Below are positions 7,231 through 10,933 of a stretch of 10,933 nt of DNA, in pieces (position 1 is the stretch's first letter; each line of letters begins with the position of its first letter). The translations under genes were made by a program, and so were the position numbers. The stretch spans positions 1-10,933 of the forward strand of contig DOVP01000141.1 of assembly GCA_003520025.1 (NCBI GenBank), written 5' to 3'. This DNA comes from Phycisphaerales bacterium. Lineage in GTDB: Bacteria > Planctomycetota > Phycisphaerae > Phycisphaerales > SM1A02. The notes below the pieces were generated by a model. That model did not search any database. It had not been told where the DNA came from and saw only the letters and a program-made list of their open reading frames with translations.

Positions 7231-8259
7231 TCAATTCGTTGACATGTAGCCCCGGGTGATCTCCGGCTCCATGTCATGCCGAGGGAGCGAACGCTCCTCC
7301 ACCGCAAACCGCAATTTGCGGAGGGCCTTGTTCTGGATCTGCCGCACCCGTTCCTTGGTCAGGCCGATCAGTTTGCCGACTTGGGCGAGAGTCCGAGGCC
7401 GCTCGTATCGCAGACCCGCCGCCTCACCGGGGCCGATGCGGAAGCGGTGGTGGATCACTTCGCGCTCGACCTCGGTGAGATCGGCATGGTTGCCGAGTAC
7501 CAGATGTTTGACCTCATCGGCGCTGTCACGCAATTCCTCAGCGCGGCGATCCTCCGGATAATTCGATCGCTCGAACTCGGGATCATAGGTGATGCCGAAT
7601 CGCTGTTGATACCGCAGGTGCTTGCCACCGTGGCGGGAGAAGGCCTTGAGAATGGCGCGACAAGAATAGGTCGAGAACTTGAATCCACGACCTACATCGA
7701 ACTTGTCAATACTACGCAGCAGGGCCATGTTGCCCTCGCTGATCAGATCGCCGAACTCCATATCGCCGAGACGAATCCGCTTGGACATCGCCAGCACCAG
7801 CGCCAGATTCGACTCGGCGATTTGATGCCGGAGCCGCTGGGCCTGGCCATACCAGCGGAGCAGTTCCTGCCGCTGCCGTACACCGGGGTGGGGCGATTTG
7901 ATCTGCTCCTGCATGCGGCGCACGCGGAAGCGGGCGTAGTTGTACTGCAGGAAGATCGTCCGCTCTTCGGCGGCGGTCAGGACGATCGATTCCTTCGAGC
8001 GAACCGGCTTGATCGTCGCGGTCCCGACAGGATCCATGAGGGGGCGATACCACGTGACATCGGGCGGGCGGACAGAAGGTGCCTCATCGAAAAGACGGCG
8101 TTCGGCACCAGGGCGGTGAAACTCCTCGGAATCGACGTACTCCACCTGTATGCTCAGAATCTCGCGAATCAGGGCATTTTCAGTTGCTGCAGCCCGGCCC
8201 TTGACCGTTGGGCGGCGTCGGGCGGGCAGCGTGGATGGTGTCGATCGTGGCATACTCAT
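7231..8259 (-). CDS. Sigma-70 family RNA polymerase sigma factor, divergent region 2
   Basis: The 342-aa protein directs RNA polymerase to promoters. Region 2 covers about 95-215: ESNLALVLAMSKR (149-161), the core-binding DLISEGNMALLRSIDKFD (171-188) and GFKFSTYSCRAILKAF (192-207). Region 4, at about 258-322, holds a helix-turn-helix (TLAQVGKLIGLTKERVRQIQ, 290-309). No region 1.1 is seen in the ~95-residue N-terminal extension, and the 45-residue stretch between regions 2 and 4 is not a recognisable region 3. Where primary sigma factors have two tryptophans for melting the -10 box, this protein reads CRAILKAF, so it is an alternative factor with probably altered promoter use. The starts ATG 8259 and ATG 8253 are close together, with a weak GGA (8260-8262) that fits 8253 better. 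It is preceded by a 236-bp non-coding region with a dyad. Confidence 0.9.
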   Translation of the reverse strand: MSMPRSTPSTLPARRRPTVKGRAAATENALIREILSIQVEYVDSEEFHRPGAERRLFDEAPSVRPPDVTWYRPLMDPVGTATIKPVRSKESIVLTAAEERTIFLQYNYARFRVRRMQEQIKSPHPGVRQRQELLRWYGQAQRLRHQIAESNLALVLAMSKRIRLGDMEFGDLISEGNMALLRSIDKFDVGRGFKFSTYSCRAILKAFSRHGGKHLRYQQRFGITYDPEFERSNYPEDRRAEELRDSADEVKHLVLGNHADLTEVEREVIHHRFRIGPGEAAGLRYERPRTLAQVGKLIGLTKERVRQIQNKALRKLRFAVEERSLPRHDMEPEITRGYMSTN

Positions 8260-8280
8260 TCCAATGGGACATGATGCTCT

Positions 8281-8309
8281 GTATCCGTCTGGTCCCAGCG
8301 CACGGATAC
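8281..8309. repeat. Interrupted palindrome upstream of the sigma gene
   Basis: GTATCCGT (8281-8288) and ACGGATAC (8302-8309) are perfect 8-bp arms around a 13-nt spacer. The spacer contains a further small dyad, CTGG-TC-CCAG (8289-8298). It lies 21 bp before the sigma ATG, so it could be an operator or an mRNA leader hairpin. No T run follows on either strand, which argues against an intrinsic terminator. Confidence 0.55.
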
Positions 8310-8417
8310 CTCAGAAAGACCTTACGAACGGTTTGGCGTATGTGTTCGCCTTAAACAGACATGCGTCGATCGCCCCGTTTCAGCGCCACATTTCCAACAA
8401 TTTTTCTCGACTATCCG

Positions 8418-8459
8418 CATGCAAAGTCTCCAACGCCTTCCTTGGGCATTGCTTGCATG
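8418..8459. repeat. Inverted repeat downstream of ndk
   Basis: CATGCAA (8418-8424) and TTGCATG (8453-8459) are perfect 7-bp arms with a 28-nt loop, 36 bp past the ndk stop. In RNA it could form a long hairpin at the 3' end of ndk mRNA. There is no U tract, so terminator function is doubtful and chance is possible. Confidence 0.3.
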
Positions 8460-8495
8460 ACATTTCAGATAGGGATCAATGAATGGGGGTGGCAA

Positions 8496-8966
8496 TCACT
8501 CTGGATCACCGCCGGAAAGGTCATAGATCCACCCCTCGCCAGCCCGGCTCCAATCCAGGACCTCGCTCTCCCCAAAGAAGAGGGAAAGTTCACGTTCGGC
8601 AGCCTCGGGGCTGTCGCTGCCGTGAATGAGATTGAAACTGTTGGAGACACCGAAATCGCCGCGAATCGTGCCAGGCTCGGCGTTGCTGCCGAAGGTGGCC
8701 CCCATCATCTTTCGGCACATCGCGATGGCACCGACACCACGCAGGGCCAGCACCAATACTGGAGACGAGGTCATGAAAGCCACCAGCCCGTCATAGAAGG
8801 GCTTGCCTTGATGTGACTCATAATGCCTCGCGGCGAGATCACCGGAAATCTGCATGAACTTCGCCCCCACCACCTGAATGCCCTTGTCCTCGAACCGGCT
8901 GAGGATGCGACCCATCAGGCCTCGCTGCACGGCGTCGGGTTTGAGAATGATGAGGGTGGTTTCCAT
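8496..8966 (-). CDS. ndk: Nucleoside diphosphate kinase
   Basis: Ndk transfers the terminal phosphate of ATP to nucleoside diphosphates through a phosphohistidine and balances NTP pools in the cytoplasm. The 156-aa protein has TLIILKPDAVQRGLMG (4-19) with the conserved Lys9, the GTIRGDFG loop (99-106), and the catalytic histidine H115 in NLIHGSDSPEAAERE (112-126). It is somewhat longer than the usual ~140 aa because of a tail after ELSLFF that includes WIYDL. The residue two before Asn112 is Ser and the next is Phe, where many homologues have G-R; the catalytic histidine itself is intact. The ATG at 8966 is supported by AGGAG at 8976-8980 with a 9-nt spacer. The gene is divergent from top6B and upstream of the sigma gene on the same strand. 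Confidence 0.95.
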   Translation of the reverse strand: METTLIILKPDAVQRGLMGRILSRFEDKGIQVVGAKFMQISGDLAARHYESHQGKPFYDGLVAFMTSSPVLVLALRGVGAIAMCRKMMGATFGSNAEPGTIRGDFGVSNSFNLIHGSDSPEAAERELSLFFGESEVLDWSRAGEGWIYDLSGGDPE

Positions 8967-8995
8967 TGGGTTCGGCTCCTGCTGGGAAGCGGCGG

Positions 8996-9001
8996 ATTGT
9001 A
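8996..9001 (-). promoter_or_regulatory. Candidate -10 box for ndk
   Basis: The minus strand reads TACAAT, ending 29 nt before the ndk ATG, so a transcript would begin about 22 nt upstream and include the AGGAG site (8976-8980). A -35 box is not evident. It lies in the 87-bp spacer shared with divergent top6B. Confidence 0.45.
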
Positions 9002-9042
9002 GCGGGAGTCAGATGTCGAAGAGAACAGGAATCCGGTACCGT

Positions 9043-9047
9043 AGGGA
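9043..9047 (+). promoter_or_regulatory. Shine-Dalgarno of top6B
   Basis: AGGGA lies 6 nt before the ATG at 9054 and supports this start. The in-frame ATG at 9075 has no such site at the right distance. Confidence 0.5.
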
Positions 9048-9053
9048 CCGAGG

Positions 9054-10907
9054 ATGGATCCTCAAAGCCTCAGGATGGAGCCCCCGGTGCCAGCGGCGAC
9101 CAAGAAGAAGACCAAAAAGCGAGCGGCAGCCACCGCGGAATCCATGGCAGCAAGCCAGCGGGAGATCTCGGTCAGCGAGTTCTTCGCCAAGAACAGGCAT
9201 CTGCTCGGATTCGACAACCCCCGCAAGGCGATGCTCACGACGGTCAAGGAAGCCGTCGACAACGCCCTCGACGCCTGCGAGGAAGGGGGCATCCTGCCCT
9301 CGCTGAAGATTCAACTGCTGCAGATCGACGAGACCAGATTCAAGATCACCGTGCAGGACAACGGCCCCGGCATTCTCCGGCAGCAGATCGAGAACATCTT
9401 CGGAAAGCTCCTCTATGGATCCAAATTCCACCGCATGAAGATGAGCCGCGGCCAGCAGGGCATCGGCATCTCGGCAGCCGGTATGTACGGACTGATGACC
9501 ACCGGCAAGCCGGTCAAGATCATCTCAAAAACGGGCCGGCGGAAGGCATCGCACGAAGTCGTCTTGAAGATCGACACGTCCAAGAACAAAGCCGAAGTCG
9601 TCAGTGATACCGAACACCCCGAGGACGACAAACTCTTCCCGGACGGTCGCGGCACCATCGTTTCCATCGAACTCGAAGGCAAGTACCAGAAGGGTCGCCA
9701 GAGTGTTGATGAGTACCTCGAACAAACGGCCATCGCCAACCCGCACGCCGAGATCACCTACATCACCCCCACCAATGAGACGATCGTCTTTCCGCGGGCT
9801 GTGAAGGAACTTCCCGAAGAAGCCAGTGAGATCAAGCCGCACCCCAAGGGCATCGAACTCGGCACACTCATTCAAATGCTCGAACGGACCGAACCCAAGA
9901 GTGTCAGCGCCTTCCTGCAGGATGAATTTTCCCGTGTCGGCCAGCGGAAGGCGAGTGAACTGATCAAACTCGCCGCAAAGAAGACAAGCAACACGCTGAC
10001 GCCTCGCACTAGGATCAGCACCATGGGGCATGCCGAGGCCGAAGCGCTGTACAAGGCGATTCAGGAAACCTCGGTCATGGCGCCGCCGACCGACTGCCTC
10101 GTGCCGATCGGATCCAAAGCCCTGCTCGCCGGGCTGCTCAAGGAAGTCGAAGCGGAGTTCTTTGCAGCCGCTACCCGCCCCCCCGCTGTCTACAGGGGCA
10201 ATCCCTTCCAAATGGAAGTCGCGATCGCCTACGGAGGCGAACTCAAGAGCGAAGAGTCCGCCCGCATCCTTCGCTTCGCCAATCGCGTGCCGCTGCTCTA
10301 TCAGCAGAGCGCTTGCAGTTCCTTCAAGGCAGTTGTTGAAACCGGCTGGAAAAACTACAGCCTCCAGCAGCCCCGCGGGGCGCTGCCCGTCGGCCCCCTC
10401 GTCATCATGGTCCACATGGCGAGTGTCTGGGTGCCGTTTACGAGCGAATCCAAGGAAGCGGTTGCCGATTACGACGAGATCCGCAAGGAGATGCGGTTGG
10501 CGCTGCAGGAGTGTGGTCGCAAACTCGGCATCTACCTGCGTCGCCGTCAGCGGATGAAAAAGGAGTCTGAGCGACGCAGCATATTCGAACGGTACATCGG
10601 CGAGATCTCCACGGCGTGCAACGCCATCACCGGTGTCGATGCCAAGAAACTCTACGCAGCACTGCTGAAACAGGCCGCCAAGAAGACAGCCGAAGCGGAC
10701 CATATGCTCGACGATGAGGGCAAGGTCATTGATGATGGAGGGCGACTCACCAAAGACGCCGATGTCATCATCCTCGATGATCGACAAGCTGCTTCCGGTA
10801 TAGACGATGACGACACGGATCTATTCGGCGAGCGAACCAAGAAGAAGACACGCCGGAAGAGTACCGCCAAAAAGAAGTCCCGCAGCAAGAAGAAGGCGAG
10901 ACGTTGA
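9054..10907 (+). CDS. top6B: DNA topoisomerase VI subunit B (type IIB, GHKL ATPase)
   Basis: This is the ATPase subunit of topoisomerase VI, which passes one DNA duplex through another together with the DNA-cutting A subunit. The GHKL motifs are clear: N box KEAVDNALDA (65-74) with catalytic Glu66 and Asn70, G1 QDNGPGI (101-107), and G2 GQQGIGISAAGMYGL (133-147). A helix-rich H2TH-like part is near 270-330, and the transducer domain holds NRVPLLYQ (410-417), GPLVIMVHMASVWVPFTS (447-464) and a candidate switch lysine in SESKEAVAD (K467). GyrB and MutL are excluded because the transducer matches topo VI. At 617 aa it is longer than the ~530 aa typical of archaeal forms: it has a Lys/Ala-rich N terminus (15-30), an Asp-rich stretch (550-590) and a Lys/Arg-rich tail (594-617). 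Topo VI is mainly archaeal and plant, and sporadic in bacteria. The stop overlaps the next start by 1 nt. Confidence 0.95.
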   Translation: MDPQSLRMEPPVPAATKKKTKKRAAATAESMAASQREISVSEFFAKNRHLLGFDNPRKAMLTTVKEAVDNALDACEEGGILPSLKIQLLQIDETRFKITVQDNGPGILRQQIENIFGKLLYGSKFHRMKMSRGQQGIGISAAGMYGLMTTGKPVKIISKTGRRKASHEVVLKIDTSKNKAEVVSDTEHPEDDKLFPDGRGTIVSIELEGKYQKGRQSVDEYLEQTAIANPHAEITYITPTNETIVFPRAVKELPEEASEIKPHPKGIELGTLIQMLERTEPKSVSAFLQDEFSRVGQRKASELIKLAAKKTSNTLTPRTRISTMGHAEAEALYKAIQETSVMAPPTDCLVPIGSKALLAGLLKEVEAEFFAAATRPPAVYRGNPFQMEVAIAYGGELKSEESARILRFANRVPLLYQQSACSSFKAVVETGWKNYSLQQPRGALPVGPLVIMVHMASVWVPFTSESKEAVADYDEIRKEMRLALQECGRKLGIYLRRRQRMKKESERRSIFERYIGEISTACNAITGVDAKKLYAALLKQAAKKTAEADHMLDDEGKVIDDGGRLTKDADVIILDDRQAASGIDDDDTDLFGERTKKKTRRKSTAKKKSRSKKKARR

Positions 10908-10933
10908 TGGCCAAGAAGAAAGCTGCCAAGAAG
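10907..10933 (+). CDS. Start of a downstream ORF, probably topoisomerase VI subunit A (partial)
   Basis: An ATG at 10907-10909 shares its first base with the top6B stop (TGATG), and nine codons are visible before the window ends, encoding MAKKKAAKK. No domain can be seen. Subunits B and A of topoisomerase VI are usually adjacent, so this is most likely the Spo11-like cleaving subunit, but the call rests on position only. The lysine-rich beginning resembles the tail of the B subunit. Confidence 0.5.

Larger units (their letters stand above)
8260..8495. other. Non-coding region between sigma factor and ndk
   Basis: This is the largest gap in the window. It must hold the sigma promoter and any ndk terminator, both on the minus strand. 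I find two inverted repeats (8281-8309 and 8418-8459) but no hairpin followed by a T run and no convincing -35/-10 pair. The open frames crossing it look like chance ones, without family resemblance. Confidence 0.5.

Noticed and set aside
7230..7243. Short hairpin GTCAA-TTCG-TTGAC at the sigma stop codon
   Set aside because: The 5-bp AT-containing stem has no T run after it on the minus strand; too weak for a terminator and likely due to chance.
7131..7307. 59-codon N-terminal extension of the polyferredoxin up to an ATG at 7307
   Set aside because: It would overlap the sigma gene by 77 bp, and its residues look like shadow translation. The membrane core begins shortly after the ATG at 7130.
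7276..8274. 332-codon open frame on the plus strand, antisense to the sigma factor
   Set aside because: The opposite strand has unmistakable sigma regions 2 and 4. This frame shows no family resemblance and is a by-product of the codon bias.
8335..8350. GGCG-N8-CGCC stem in the sigma/ndk gap
   Set aside because: Four base pairs are expected by chance in GC-rich DNA, and no T run follows.
8361..8816. Plus-strand open frame running from the sigma/ndk gap into ndk
   Set aside because: Most of it is antisense to ndk, and the non-overlapping part is low in complexity with no family resemblance.
9525..10787. 420-codon open frame on the minus strand, antisense to top6B
   Set aside because: It lies wholly within a gene with clear family motifs, has no recognisable domain, and its composition mirrors the codon bias of the plus-strand gene in GC-rich DNA.
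1..10933. Many GATC sites, including in the first line of the window
   Set aside because: The frequency seems high, but I cannot compare it with expectation here, and GATCG/CGATC are common codon junctions in this composition.
1..10933. Mobile elements, CRISPR arrays, defence islands, tRNA or rRNA genes
   Set aside because: I looked for repeats, transposase or integrase motifs and structural RNA signatures on both strands and found none.

Overview
The window looks like chromosomal housekeeping DNA from a GC-rich bacterium that packs its genes tightly. A Planctomycetes relative, possibly of the Phycisphaerae type, is my best guess. The pointers are a bacterial topoisomerase VI B subunit, a sigma-70-type factor whose region 2 reads CRAILKAF where primary sigma factors have tryptophans, a polyferredoxin fused to tetratricopeptide repeats, and several starts without a clear Shine-Dalgarno. 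This is inference, because no rRNA or other marker gene is present. I see no transposase, phage, integrase, CRISPR, tRNA or rRNA gene.

Left part (1-2088): a tRNA adenosine deaminase (tadA, 5' end probably cut by the window edge) runs rightward and overlaps tail-to-tail with a leftward pair, a bifunctional-nuclease-domain (BFN/DUF151) protein and the tRNA pseudouridine synthase truD. The pair is joined by a 4-nt ATGA overlap. A 98-bp divergent region (2089-2186) then separates BFN from metK. It holds an AT-rich -10-like patch, a G-rich run that fits a G-quadruplex pattern, and a stem-loop just before the metK ribosome binding site.

Middle (2187-7130): metK (SAM synthetase) overlaps a SAM-dependent RsmB-like rRNA cytosine methyltransferase with an N-terminal NusB domain, followed by a PtsN-like EIIA protein. 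ptsN ends inside the 3' end of a leftward gene for a multi-pass membrane 4Fe-4S protein with a C-terminal TPR region. tadA, truD and rsmB all modify RNA, and metK makes the methyl donor, so the left half has a translation/RNA-modification theme.

Right part (7231-10933): leftward ndk and a divergent sigma-70-family factor are separated by 236 bp of non-coding DNA with inverted repeats. Rightward from an 87-bp divergent spacer lies topoisomerase VI subunit B. Its stop overlaps the start of a second ORF by 1 nt. That ORF is cut by the window end and is expected, from gene order only, to be subunit A.

Nothing here can be called a new defence or mobile system. The points most worth checking are the bacterial topo VI with charged, lysine-rich extensions, the polyferredoxin with one cluster cysteine missing and a TPR fusion, the divergent sigma factor with a dyad just upstream of it, and the structured metK leader.
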